From positions 4,030,001-4,094,000 of the forward strand of contig OV121090.1 of NCBI GenBank assembly GCA_921293015.1: a stretch of DNA of 64,000 bases, in the 5' to 3' direction. The position numbers were made by a program, and so were the translations under genes. Below the pieces are notes generated by a model. It saw only the letters and a list, made by a program, of their open reading frames with translations. It ran no database searches and was not told the origin of the DNA. Shown here piece after piece: positions 38,173 to 49,881 of this stretch (positions are counted from its first letter, which is position 1; each line of letters starts with the position of its first letter). The DNA comes from Phorcus lineatus. Its lineage: Eukaryota > Mollusca > Gastropoda > Trochida > Trochidae.

Positions 38173-41100
38173 AGAAACGGCTAAAAGAAGGTTGTTGAAT
38201 GCAATAAAATAAATTCCCTCAAAAATAAAATTTCATGTGTAAGGACATAACCATCTCTTATGGTCAGATCACCTTTCGTATTAACGATACCCACAGTTTG
38301 GTTGACTCTTAGTTGGAGCTTAAATTGGTGATTTTTCAAGGACTGTTTGGTATGTCATATGCTCTACACAAAGGTTTGTCGACAGGCAATACTGAACCCA
38401 TTTTAACAAGACATTTACTTTGTATTACTTACACATTTTTAAATTTCTATGCAGGGAATTATGTCACAGGTCTGGTCCTTAACTTCTTTTGGTTAATATA
38501 TATAAATAGGAGACTCGGAGGCGAGCAGTTCCTTTTCAGAATTACCAAATGTCTTGCCCAATCAGTTAAAAGATCAAGCTGATGATAATGACATTTTCCT
38601 GAATGAAATGTGTTAACTTCCTGTCATTAAAGTGAAATTACTGACTTTCGCACAAAATTGATCATGACTTTTGATTTTTCTAAATAGGAAAATAATTTGT
38701 TCCATATGAGATTTGAATTTGATATAATCAAATTTCAATTCTGTATTATGAGTGTCTTATGATTGATTGCTTCGAATGGCTTGCACAGAACATAGCGGAA
38801 TAAATGTCATCTATTTACAACTAATTATACAAAGACTTGAAAAAAATTGCTCAAGAAACGCAAATATTGAAATTGTGGAGCCTCTTCTGATGTGAAGTGT
38901 TGGGAATGGTGATTGTATCCAGACTGTTTTCAATAACGTAATCGAATAAGCCAGCCTTGATCCTTGATTATTGATGAGAATGTGAAATGTGTTGGAATGA
39001 CTAAGGGAAATTTAAGTCAACCTTTTATTTGGAGACTTGAATTATCAAATTATGCATTGTGCTATTTCAAAATCCAATCAAACTCTGAAAGAACGCTTTA
39101 AAGGGTTACCTTAAGTATAGATTCATCAGCAATTTGTAAAGTTTTTGGAAATTACTGCCCATACCATTTTGGAATTGACCGAACTGACGGCTCTGACTCT
39201 ATTCTGCTTAATGTCATAAAATAGACTTTAAAATTCTTAAACTTTATTAATCTATATGTAGTAAACGGTAATAGAGACCAAAACAAACTGCTCCTTAATT
39301 CCTATTAGTATCGCTATTTAATATCAAGCAACGAAACTTAATTTTTATGAAATCTTAGGTAACATATTCTTTGAACTAATGAACAGAGGAGGAGAAATTG
39401 AATTCAATCATTTCCTTAATTGATAAATAGTTTGAATGTTGAACTAAAGAGAGCGTAATGGGTACATTTATATCTAGAGAGTCGCAAGAAAAATTTCAGT
39501 TAACGATCGACTAAATAGGTTACCGTGACGTAATAAACACAACTAAACAGTCGCGATGTTTGCATACTTAATAAGGGGGAAGAGAATGTGCAGTAATAGT
39601 AATCATAATCTAAATTTAACAACTGTTGTTTAGATGTGTTGACACAGTGACGGGCACAAATGGAGGCCGCCATGGCATGACATTATTCTAATTATAGACA
39701 TAGGCATACAACTCTGATCCTATTTCTTTGAGTGGATTTTAATTCTGTGCACGCTTCACTCAGCAGGTATATGCGCTTCTTATTATATAGTACAGTTACA
39801 CATACATAATATAACGCTAAAAGATGTTAAGAGGACATCTGATATATGCATCAGCAAATTCAAATGAAACAATCAGTCCCCCAGACATCTTCAGCGGCTC
39901 GTTAAGTCAGCAAGGAGGCGTTTTGCGGCACTCATTCGTGACCTTACATTTACACTTTAAGATAAATAGAAAATATAATGTTTATCAAAGGTTACTTCGA
40001 CGATTGCTTTCAAACGAGGAAATGGAGATTCCTTTGCAGATATGTTATGTCTAAAAGAAAATAAATTCACTTTGTCGCAAAGGTAATTTGAGTTACCTTT
40101 CCAGTATTAAATGAATATGAGGCTCGATGACAGTATTGAAAAGTTTCGTACGCTTCGTTTCGAAGACCGGCCATCTGCATGAAATATAAACTAGTGGATG
40201 CGAGGTTACAAAAATATAAATCTTTACTTTTAAGGTAAAGTATTATATATCACAATTTTCCAAATTAGAAATTAAGCTTTCAGGTAGGATGAGACGATCT
40301 CAAGATAAAAGGAGCCTACGTGAAGGTTCATCATAACCATAGCGCTTAGTATCATAACAACATGAAAGCCCGTGACACCATTGCTGCTTTAACCTGCGAG
40401 CAGTGACTGAAACAAACTAACTGTTGGTGGTACTGCTGCAAAATACAGAGTATATCTAAGGTTAGTCAAGTCTGACTCCCAAAATCACTCGATAAAATTC
40501 TGCTATGCTATGCCTGCGATGGGACTCAATAGTAATGAAGTGCAAACTACATCTCTTCTGACAGACAGGATATTCTATACATAAAACAAGCATACGTTGT
40601 CATCATTGATAAATATTGCCATCAGCAATGATAGAGCTCACCATAAAATATATCCTTTGAGACTAAATAATAATTCTCGTGGAGATGTGAATATATAAAG
40701 CATTTCATCGTGGCATTCTGGGGATGGTAGTCATCATTTGAAACGTAAACAATTCGTATCACATAAAATTCATAAAAAGACCTTGTCAGAACAAATGTAA
40801 AACTAAAACTTAAATTTTTCTCAAATTCAAATTTCAAATTGATGAAGAGGAGCGTAACAGGTTGTGATTTGTGACGAAAATCTTGTGATACATCGTTTTA
40901 TCATCCAAAAGGCATGTTACTCAGGAGACATCGCTTGTAGGGTATCTGCCAAATAGCCTTTTCATTGTCAAGTCCATGATGTCACAATGTTATTTTACAT
41001 CATTAAGTTATGACAAGTTATGAAGTGCAGTCGAAAATAGTTTTAATAACCAGGACGACGTTAGAATTCTTTATCATCAATGCATTGGAAGTCTTTCAGG

Positions 41101-41700
41101 TCAAGAGACGAGCACTTTCGAAGGATATGTTATGCAAATTGATTTTGGATGATAAACAGAATATTACACTAGTGTCGTCCGATATCAAATATATCAACAT
41201 TCGTAGTTAGAATTAAAATCATTCTCTTAAAGCCTATGCTACTTGTAACTTTAATTAACTCGCTTTGATACTAGTCAATTGTGCTTGGTGTTAACTGAAC
41301 TATTCGGGTATTTTATGAGCGCATCTCAGGGTTTATTTGTCATTGCTTATTACGAAACAGAGTCACGTTTCTGTCTGATAGGAGATAATGAAGCATTCGT
41401 AGAGAGGAACGGTCTCGGACTTCATGAAAAGAAGCCCGGTCAGATGCAATGACGAAAATGGGTTGTAATAAAATAGCTTGATCAAAGTGATGATGGTGTT
41501 GATTGATGTGAAGACTGATGAAAGACTGTTGTAAATACAAAACCAACCAAGTGAACAGTAAATGACTAATGCCCGAGACGAAATGGCAGTCCGACCAGTC
41601 CGGAAGTGTGCAGTCGAAAATAGTTTTAATTATATTCGGTAGATGCAGATGTTTAAATTTGATTTAATATTCAATTACAAGTCATATAATTGTGTTCACG
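38173..41700. other. non-coding stretch, no gene seen
   Basis: Open frames are under 90 codons and show no domain. A weak, much-diverged family-1 SINE match on the - strand lies at about 40361-40520 (words ACCATTGCTGCTTTAACCTG, GCGAGCAGTGACTG, GGTGGTACTGCTGC). Nothing else was recognised. Confidence 0.55.
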
Positions 41701-41715
41701 ATCAGTATGACTTGA

Positions 41716-41831
41716 ACTAGCGAACAATGGGTGGTACTGCACTGAAATTCAGTGTAGCATTGCACCTAGCTAAACCTGGTTGCGTGTAGAACAGTTCTCT
41801 ACTGCAGAAAAAGTTGCCGAACCCCTGGCGA
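41716..41831 (-). mobile_element. family-1 SINE fragment
   Basis: The - strand carries GGGGTTCGGCAACTT, CTGCAGTAGAGAACTG, then GCAATGCTACACTGAATTTC and ACCACCCATTGTTCGC, the 5' half of the SINE body. Both the head and the 3' tail are missing. Confidence 0.7.
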
Positions 41832-41875
41832 GTGAGAGTGAGTTTGGTCTCTGAAAAATATTTTAGTTATTAATC

Positions 41876-41948
41876 ACGTGGATGACAAGCCTCAAAAGAG
41901 AGTGGATAGATAAGGGAGAAAGAGATCGACAGGATGAGGAAAAAGACG
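41876..41948 (-). mobile_element. SINE-like family 2 remnant, interrupted by the CACTA-like element
   Basis: CACGTGGATGACAAGC and AAGAGAGTGGATAGATAAGG match the family-2 element best seen at 52053 and, inverted, at 56007. The match stops exactly where the 3.56-kb transposon begins and resumes at 45506 with the opposite end of the family-2 unit. The central part of the unit (about 140 bp) is absent from both sides. Confidence 0.7.
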
Positions 41949-42846
41949 CACAGCAAAAATAACTTCATGTCCATACTTGCGGATATGATGCGGATTAGGG
42001 GTAATATAGATTTCCACAACGTTTCTGTAATCCTGAAATGAGAGGTTATAGTATCCGCATCGTTTCCACAATGGAAACAATCAACTGTTTATTTCCGCAA
42101 CGTTAATTCGATGGAAATTCAAAATTTACATTTCAATCTAGTTTCCGCAAATAGAAATTAAAAAATGTTGTCTTTGAAATCGTCATTCCATTTCTGCATT
42201 TGCGGAAATATAATGGATTTTGATAATGTTCATTTCCGTAATAAATCCGCATCCTGAAACTTGTTTTCTATGCATGTTTCTGGTTATTCAAAATTCGAAC
42301 TTTGGACAATTTTAATTGGAAAGGAAGTTCGAACTGACCTGTAAATAATAGTTTACCGATGAGCATATATTTCTTTACTTTACAATCAAATTCAAAGACT
42401 CTATTTAAAAAAAACCCAGAAATAACTGAACAAGTAGATACATAATTAATTATAAGAGCAATAATTGTGGGTAAAGGAAATTAAGTGGCCTACTTCTTAA
42501 TGTTTATGCAAGTACATTTATAATAGCCTAAAACGTAAAATATATATATGCAAGTTTTGCAGTACGAATACACTGATCGTGTTTATGGAAACGCTCAGTC
42601 AGTTAAGTGCGCTTGCAATAGGCATGCACTAAAGCTGAGAGTAGTCTCCCTTCCACTATCAAGATCAACGACATCTAGATCGGTCCCTGTGTCCTACTCG
42701 TTGGAGCAATCATCATTATCTGGCCCGTAGCAAGCGAGTCTGGGAGGTTCCATGTGACGTCTTCGAGACTCCTCCATGTCCCCGTCTCTGATGTCGAAAT
42801 GCATGTTCTAATCTCAACCGTTAAAACGTCGTTTGGTCCTTCTTAA

Positions 42847-43552
42847 GGATGTTCGCTCCTCAGTCACAGTTACAAAATTCAAATAACCTTAAATCATAAT
42901 GTTCTTATATATAAACCAAAATGAAGCTGTAATTTCTCAATTTTGATGATTTCAGACCAAATATTCATCAAAATAAAGAAACGTAGTATTTTCATTTTGA
43001 AATTATTCACAATTTTGCTGACTCAGCAATTTTAATTGTAACTATTATTTGAGCAAGTTCTATTATCTGTTTTTCTTAGAAAGTAGATGTTGTTGAATGA
43101 AAATGATTTGTATGAATTCGTTAAGGTATATTTTAAGATAATGAGTGGGAGAAAGCATGTTTTTAGTCCAAAAATAGCTTGAATGTTGATAATTCAATTA
43201 AAATATTTGAATACATTATGTGCCGTAGCGGCTAAAAACCCACACTACCATATATATTTTTTACTTTTTTCTGGAAGAGGATTATGTTAACTGTCACATG
43301 TTTTCATATTAAAAAAAGTTTAATACAGGAACTAATTAAAATTTAAGATTTCTCCGAAAAGGTCATCATTTCCCCATAGACTCCCATGTTAAAACCCTGA
43401 CTGACAGAGGAATCTTTGTCTTTAAATATCTCGAAAAAACCCACACTAACCCCTATTTTTTGGGGTGGATATTTCAAGCATATACACTAAACCTTTGAAA
43501 AAAACAAGTTAGAAAAAAAGTTTAATACTTTAAATTTGAGGAGCGAACATCC
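42847..43552. mobile_element. 706-bp MITE with TTAA target duplication, nested
   Basis: It opens GGATGTTCGCTCCTCA and closes with the reverse complement TGAGGAGCGAACATCC, a perfect 16-bp inverted repeat. TTAA stands immediately outside each end (42843-42846 and 43553-43556). TTAA duplications are made by piggyBac and Kolobok transposases; the terminal bases do not decide between them. The interior is AT-rich and non-coding, with three separate words 'CCCACACTA'. It interrupts the CACTA-like element and is therefore younger than it. Confidence 0.85.
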
Positions 43553-43749
43553 TTAAACAAACTTTTCCAACTTCAAAATGCCCGACCTCTTGATAAGTTC
43601 TTTTATCGTTAAGTTCGGGCAGTTTCGTCTGAAGTGGTAGCGCAATTTTATAACAGTCTGCTCACTAAATCTAACGACCCCTCTGGCTTATAAGTCACGT
43701 GACTTCCAATCGGATTTCATCGGCTAGCAGTCGGTATTTAAGTTATATA

Positions 43750-44258
43750 TGCAAGACTCGAATTCATGGCAGGCCTCAAATCTGTGGCGGATTTCCAAAT
43801 CTATGGCAGATTTTCAAATGCCTGACATTTGTACCTTTTTTTGTATTATTCTGCAATGATTACCCAAACCTTACCCTAGACAAACTTATCCTAAAATTCG
43901 TCGACATAGTCTTTCAATATCTTAGGGTTAAAGAAGAGGGACTCACCGAGGACTAAAAAGATCCTACAAAATGCACACAATTGATGTGGCACGAAGCTGC
44001 AAATGTCTCATTTACATGTAAGGTATTGCTTAATGTATTTTCGTAATTGGGATATGGACTCTTTATTATTTGATAGTTATCCGTTCGCAATATCTCTGTG
44101 ACTTCCCTAATTATTACGCTAGCGAAACAGTTAGCTATTATGACGTCATCGCATAATGACATCACTTAGCATGACGTCATGAAACAGTCTAACAATCAAA
44201 CAGGCCACAGATAAGGAAACCCGCCATAGATTAGAGACCCGCCACAGATCTGAGTCCT
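43750..44258. mobile_element. ~510-bp inverted-repeat element with ~21-bp subrepeats, nested
   Basis: The left edge (43755-43815) and the right edge (44205-44256, inverted) each consist of about three units of an ATCTRTGGCGGRTTTCC-like word, preceded by GACTC. The ordered inverted match suggests terminal inverted repeats built of tandem units. The interior holds an 85-codon frame (43699-43956) that mainly reads the left repeat and is not convincing as a gene, plus two TGACGTCA palindromes. No target duplication was identified. Confidence 0.55.
44141..44179. promoter_or_regulatory. pair of CRE-type palindromes TGACGTCA
   Basis: TGACGTCA occurs at 44141-44148 and 44172-44179, with a related TGACATCA between them. 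This is the consensus site for CREB/ATF factors. No gene starts nearby and the pair lies inside a transposon, so a regulatory role is unproven. Confidence 0.3.
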
Positions 44259-44659
44259 ACATTATATATATATATTCACACTTACGAGTAATTCAATGCC
44301 CTTTACCTTTAATAACCACCCAACGTTAAATAGGTAGATAAAAGTTATTTAGGAGATAAACCTAGTGTGTTTGAAAATCAGAAACATGTTATACTCGATT
44401 GATAGCGAGTAAATTTTAAATTAAAACCGAACGTGCAGAATTTTGGAATGAACTTATGATTTTTATTAGAAATAAAAATTATTTAAACTATATATGCTTG
44501 AAAAGAAATGTATGAATTATGGATTGACTTATTGGGATAGAGGCAGCTGTCTTATGGTTAATCTTATGTTGGTTTTTAAAAGTTAGTTTGAGTCATTGAA
44601 ATCTGTATCTATCTAAACATATGATTTTACCATGTTTGGGGTTCAGATTTTTTACAACG

Positions 44660-44681
44660 GGGGGGGGGGGGGGGGGGGGGG
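44660..44681. repeat. poly-G homopolymer tract
   Basis: A run of about 22 G bases lies inside the CACTA-like element. It is a likely G-quadruplex former with unreliable assembled length. Confidence 0.85.
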
Positions 44682-45505
44682 GCGGAACCCCTGAACCCTC
44701 CGATTTTTTTTCTGGTGATCGCTTTGTGTGGTGAATATTGTCAGTATATTCAAACTTCTACTTTTGACGGGTTTCGAAAACTTTTTTCCCATTATTAAGC
44801 TCATTTCCGAGTTACAAAAACTGGACATGTTCTTCTGATTTCAGAAATTATGCCAACGCCAGAAGGCTCTGGATGTCATTGATTGGCCGGATAGACGTCG
44901 ACAACGCCTATTGTCTGTCCTCACACTTCCCCAGCAGAAGGTGGTGGAGAGGACATCATTTCATGTAAAATGTTGCAATTATGAAAAGCTAGCATTATTT
45001 AAGTCGAGGGAAAGTTACTGAGTTTAATCAATGATTAATCTTCAGTTTCTTTTAAACATATGCATGTCTTGAGTGCAGTTAATATCTGGATATATATAGT
45101 TTGTGGAGAAAAAACAACATTGACTATTTAAAACTGTAGGAAAGCAACAGACATATTAATGATTAAAATGAAATTGTTGCTAAAATTCAGCGGAAATGCA
45201 AATGATTAATAGTTGCGGAAATGCAATGGAAACATTCAGGATTAAAGGTTGCGGAAATGCAACGGAAAAGTTAAGTATACGTATTTGCGGAAATACAGTG
45301 GATATCATGAGGATTTTATTGTGTTGCATTTCCATTTGCGGAAACCGTGCAGAAAGTAGGTAACTGAAACTGGACGGAAACTTTCCGGATAGTGTGTCAT
45401 TATGCATTTCCGCACTTGCAGAAATTAACATGAAATGTGCGGAAACATAACTGAAACTAACAGTAAAAATTTCCGGATTGCGGAAATGAAGTTATTTTTG
45501 CTGTG

Positions 45506-45552
45506 ACGCAAACCACCACTCTACGATAAGGTATCGAGTCAAGTAGTGGTCC
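45506..45552 (-). mobile_element. SINE-like family 2 remnant, other side of the CACTA-like insertion
   Basis: ACGCAAACCACCACTCTACG and AAGGTATCGAGTCAAGTAGTGG match the far end of the family-2 unit (compare 52309-52360). Together with 41876-41948 it marks the host copy into which the transposon inserted. Confidence 0.75.
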
Positions 45553-45829
45553 GAACCACAGGCCCTCGGATCAATTAAAAAAAAAACATAAAATTTTTTT
45601 TTTAAATTTGAGAACACCCCCTGAATAAAATTGTTCCTCTGTTAGTAGTATATGGAAAGGCCAGACACTCCATTCGCCCCCACCCGCTTTCTTGACCGAA
45701 TGCTACAATAAATACGCACGCAATCAATATAAAATCTATGCAGACATGATGTCAAATGATTTGTCTTTCTACTCCAACTCACTTAAACAAATAAATCTTT
45801 GGGGCTATTTAATGAGGACGGCCGAAAGA

Positions 45830-46070
45830 CGATTTCCACGCCCAACTTAATGCTGATGGGACAAATGGCCGCCCGTCACATTGACCTTACGGGGTGTGTG
45901 GCCGCAGCGACAGATCTCATTGGTTGCAAGAACGGAGAATTAGAGTTCTCGGTAACCTAGCATTTAGCCTGTTACACGCCCCATCATGCTTAGCGGCATC
46001 CGCACGCTCGCAGTGTATTGGGCCTGTCACCCACTGTCCAATGGACTCTCGCATAGAGCCAAATTCAAGA
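45830..46070 (+). promoter_or_regulatory. candidate TATA-less, CCAAT-type promoter of the SANT-DUF6589-like gene
   Basis: This stretch is clearly richer in GC and CpG than its surroundings. It has inverted or direct CCAAT boxes at 45919-45923 (ATTGG), 46017-46021 (ATTGG) and 46038-46042 (CCAAT), and ends in CAAGATGGCGGAG at 46067. An AAGATGGCGG word at the start codon is a known downstream promoter element (YY1-type) of animal genes. No TATA box is seen at a fitting distance. The assignment depends on exon 1 being real. Confidence 0.5.
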
Positions 46071-46091
46071 TGGCGGAGAGCATAAACTCGG
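46071..46091 (+). CDS. predicted exon 1 (start codon, seven residues)
   Basis: ATGGCGGAGAGCATAAACTCG is followed by a GTATGT donor. The start lies in a CAAGATGG context and the phase-0 join to 47261 keeps one open frame into the SANT-like exon. The exon is very short, so the support is the donor, the frame and the promoter-like context rather than similarity. Confidence 0.55.
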
Positions 46092-46228
46092 TATGTATCC
46101 AATGTAAACAAAGGTCCCACATTTTTATTATTGGTGACATAGGCCCAGAATTTACACCAACGATGTCCCTTGACGCACACAATTCAAAGATGTTCACATA
46201 TTTCGCTACAAAATCGTATTTTCTTGTT

Positions 46229-46473
46229 AAATCCAACTTTCATGATAGCGCTATAGTGGATGCATCCGATCACCAGCGTTATTGTAGGGCTAAGAACGAA
46301 GAAAGTGCTATATCGTTCAAAGTAAAGTGTTGTTGTCGCTGAAATTAGGTCTAAATATTCCTTACACCCTATCGACTTCATGATTGTTTCCTTTTTTTCC
46401 ACACAAAAAAATTTAGGCCGACAGTCAGTAATTCAGTCCACCGCAAGATTCACGATTAACTTGAATGAATGAA
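46229..46473. repeat. left arm of a 245-bp inverted repeat (in intron 1)
   Basis: From AAATCCAACTTTCATGATAG to TTGAATGAATGAA this matches, inverted, 51721-51966 with only a modest number of differences. It lies just inside exon 1, with the CpG-richer promoter outside it. As the other arm is 3' of the gene, the pair could be terminal or subterminal repeats of a transposon that contains the gene. Confidence 0.9.
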
Positions 46474-47260
46474 GAATTTGGATTACATATTTTTAGAGTA
46501 TTTTTTTCTTTGTAGTTATTTATTTTGCAAATATATTTTGGTAAAATACCCAGTAGTTCTTAATGGACATTGAAAATCTTCACTCTATCCAAATTATATT
46601 AAACAAATTTAAGAAAAAATCCTTATCGAAGCGCTCATAAAATACACAAAAACAACAAATTATTAAACATTTTGTCTCTATATAGAAGTTGATTACAGTA
46701 TTTATGGATTTCTTTCGTTAAAAAACAGATGCACACTTACTCAAGGAAGGTGGACATGATGCCTTCCTTAATAGAGTTTAGATCCCATGATCATTCCTAT
46801 GGAAAAAAGAGGCAGAGTCAAGAACCTACAGGTCTTACTCCAGAGTCCAAAAGAGTTGATTTGGTAATTCAATAGATTCTGTTTGCCATAGCTTATAATA
46901 ATTATTGTTCCCTCATAATGAAAATTGACAGGCCTGAATTACAAAGTCCTCAAAGGATCTGCTGGTTGTTACAATATCTTAATATATGCAAAGGCAATGC
47001 ATTCTTAGTTTTCAAGTGACTTTGTTCAAGTATTATCAATTCTTTACTTTCCTTTATTATTTTGCAAGGTTTGTAACTACATGAGACATGTTTAAATATA
47101 TATGGAATGGCAGGTTCTGTCATAAGGAATGGATATATATATATATATGTATATATTTATCTTGATTTTCTTCAACAAACTTGTGACTAAAGCATCTTGA
47201 CTTTCTTCAACAAATGTTTTTTTCTATAATATTTATATATGTAAATATGTTACTTTACAG

Positions 47261-47435
47261 GGAAGAAAGCAACAGAACAGATCTTCAGACCACTGCCATT
47301 TGAAAACAAAATGGAGTGCAGAAGAAAAGAGTTTCCTTTTTCAGAGAGTAAATTCCACCAAAGCTGTACATTCCCTCGGATTTTGGAAAAATTGTTCAGA
47401 GTTGTTAAAGGAGAAGTTTGGGGGTGCACGCACAG
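47261..47435 (+). CDS. exon 2, SANT/Myb-like DNA-binding domain
   Basis: The acceptor is TACTTTACAG and the donor CACAG|GTAGAG. It encodes GRKQQNRSSDHCHLK and then the SANT-like helix segments with spaced aromatic residues (KWSAEE, FLFQRV, FWKNC, LLKEKFGG). Such domains bind DNA; in Harbinger-type systems a Myb-like protein guides the transposase to the ends. Here the domain is at the N terminus of the same predicted polypeptide. Confidence 0.7.
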
Positions 47436-47789
47436 GTAGAGCTGTGGTTATTTATATTTAATGCCAAATTTTCATCAGGCAAAAAGCAATTTAAAAGAGA
47501 GGAAAATGAGGACTGATGAAATCAAGGTTTCAAGATTACGTAATTTCTCCTATTCTTAAATACTTATAAACAAATTAATATTAATCATATTTTTTTATCA
47601 TAATCATAAGAATTTAAAACACAATTATAACCAAAAGTCACATAGAATTAATTTGTAAGGTTAGAACATGTCAGAATTTATGAATTATCAGAATTATGTT
47701 ATTTGGCTAAAGCTTAAGGACTGATTGATGCTGATATTGATAACCATCCGAAAGCAAGTAAGTTAAGCAAGTCACATAATATGTTGCAG

Positions 47790-47907
47790 GTCCAATGTGC
47801 CGAATGTTACATAAGAGACAGCTTCAGGAGGGGGGAAAAGTCCAGAACAAAGCAACTAATGATGTCAGTGTCCAGACAGAACCTGCCATTCCTGTGCTTG
47901 ATTTTGC
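47790..47907 (+). CDS. exon 3, linker
   Basis: The acceptor is ATGTTGCAG and the donor TTTTGC|GTGAGT. The reading is PMCRMLHKRQLQEGGK, then VQNKATNDVSVQTEPAIPVL. It completes the SANT-like domain (P-M-C-R-M) and starts a polar linker. Phases 1 in and 2 out fit both neighbours. Confidence 0.7.
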
Positions 47908-48634
47908 GTGAGTTAACAACCATGTAGAGTTTTTAGAATTATTTATATAAGGAATTTCAAAATCATATAAAATATGAACTAAGATGAAAGTTAGATGAAT
48001 CCACTTTTAAACTTTTTTTTTTTTTTAAGAGGCCAAACCTTACATGTATATATAAGATTTTGTAATGTACAACTGATATTTTGTGATAACATTTAATTGT
48101 TGTGTCACTCAGAACTATTGCAATAAGATAATGTTTTGCCCTCTATTTAAGCTTTCTGTAATTTGATCATGGGCATTTTTTTTACTGTTTTAAAAAGTCT
48201 TTATCATTGAATTTGAATGGTTTTGTTTCAAAAGATAAACTAAGTTTGCTGTAAGTTGAGAGTCCCTTATGATTCAATGTAATGAGATTTATTACATTGA
48301 GCTCCTGTCCTACCAAAATATTACTGCCATGCATGGAATGTACTGCATTCCTAACTTGAAAGCTTAGGATAGATTTTGTCATAGCAGCTATAATGATTTT
48401 GCTACTAAAACTTTCAAAATATAGAACATTACTTAAAGAAAGAAAAAAAAGAGCCATGGACTCATTAGCTTTTATATAGTTAATGTTCAAAAGTAAGATA
48501 CATACTCTTCCAGGTGAAATACAACACCACCCTGCCATATCCATATTTAAACAAATTTAACACCAAAGTTAACAATTTGGTCTGCATGTCATAGTAATAT
48601 TGAAACTCATAATAAATTTTCAAAAATGTTTCAG

Positions 48635-49175
48635 TCCAAAAGATGAAAGTCAGGTAATAAAAAGCACTCAGGTTTCACGAGAGGTCTCACAAAGTAAAGA
48701 TCAGCTGGCAGCACTATCAACTGAGCAGGAGGATTCTTTGTTGGAAGAGAAAGAAAGATCAAAATTGTTAACACTTCTTCTAAACTCCTCAGATGTTACT
48801 ACTTTTGCAAAAGGCATTTTTGATTGTAAATCTTTGAAGGGGAAGATTTGGGAATTGTTTTTGGGTGTAATTAATGAGGATGCAAATTCACTTAAAGAGA
48901 GGAGATCAAGTTACCTTTTTCATGGGGATTTTGAAAATTTAACTGAATTCAATTGGGATGGTGTAATTGACGAAATGTGCTCCCAGCAAAGGTTTCTCAC
49001 TATGGTGCTGTTAGCTGTTCTGACAACCAAAAGCTCATCTTCCGACAAAATGGTGGCCTGGGTAAAACCACTCTCCATGGTGTATGGGATCCTCATGAAA
49101 AATAGGATTAAGGAATGTTCTAGACTCCAAAGAGTCCTTTCATTGCTCCTTGCAAAAGAACAAGTGCATCAAAAG
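48635..49175 (+). CDS. exon 4, unrecognised central region
   Basis: The acceptor is AATGTTTCAG and the donor CAAAAG|GTATGT. It encodes 180 residues, starting with a charged, serine-rich part (PKDESQVIKSTQVSREVSQS) and continuing with an alpha-helical-looking, leucine-rich part (MVLLAVLTTKSSSSDKMVAW, RLQRVLSLLLAKEQVHQK). The last segment is characteristic of the same protein family in other invertebrates, as I recall. No catalytic motif lies here. Confidence 0.72.
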
Positions 49176-49881
49176 GTATGTGAATTACTGTAAGCTATTC
49201 TGTAAGTGAAGTTATTGAATTTGAGTTCTAGTTAACTGTTCTTATTATTTCCAATCACATAAAATCAATATCAGAGTGTGATGAATCAATGTTTTATTTC
49301 ATAATATGAGAAACAAAATAACAATAATTACCAAGTAGTTTAATCAATTGAACATATGCAATGACATTAACAAAATGGACATATAGAACGCAAAAGAACT
49401 GAAAAATGAGAATTAATGACATGTCTTAAAATTTTAATTCATAACGAATGTGCAATTAATTTTTAATTAATTTGGTTAATGAGATTTAAACAGGATGATT
49501 TAAAGATGATTTGTTCCAGTTGGTGTTCCTTCTTGTTACCTGCAATCATTTCATACATTGTCTCGTGTGTTTATGTGAGGAGCTTTTGTGGTAATTTAAA
49601 ATTACATTTGCCCTCATATAAATAAATGGGATATGATTTATCACAAATTGATGGCTGTTGATGTTCTTCATGAAGATTGCCAAATGCAAAAGATTGATGT
49701 AATTTGGTGAGACAATAATTACTATACAATTACTTGATGCTGTAAGTAACAGTTTATCTTAATTATGAATCATAAACAGTGTATAAAACATTAATTCAAA
49801 TGTTTCAATAAAAGAATAACGCATTTCTGAAAATAAAACATAAAATTATGACAAAAACTTAATGATTATTACACATTTCAG

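Larger units (their letters stand above)
41949..45505. mobile_element. CACTA (EnSpm)-like DNA transposon, non-autonomous, 3.56 kb
   Basis: The ends are inverted copies: left CACAGCAAAAATAACTTCAT and right ATGAAGTTATTTTTGCTGTG, with 23 of 24 bases matching. Both are flanked by ACG (41946-41948 and 45506-45508), a 3-bp target duplication. Inside each end are 250-300 bases of many short GCGGAAAT/ATTTCCGC words in both orientations (41970-42260 and 45185-45490). CACTR-like termini, 3-bp duplications and subterminal motif arrays are the marks of the CACTA/EnSpm group, in which the motifs bind the transposase. The first five bases are CACAG, not the canonical CACTA/CACTG. No transposase frame is present; the largest inner frames (under 90 codons) are unrecognised. 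Two smaller elements are nested inside it. Confidence 0.8.

Noticed and set aside
43699-43956. 85-codon frame inside the CACTA-like element as a transposase
   Set aside because: It mostly reads the subrepeats of a nested element and carries no catalytic motif.
45894-46342. Overlapping open frames of 63-118 codons on both strands
   Set aside because: They are chance frames in the GC-richer promoter region and intron 1; only the seven-codon exon fits the gene model.
48182-48544. 120-codon - strand open frame
   Set aside because: It lies inside intron 3 of the + strand gene, shows no domain and has the composition of AT-rich intron.
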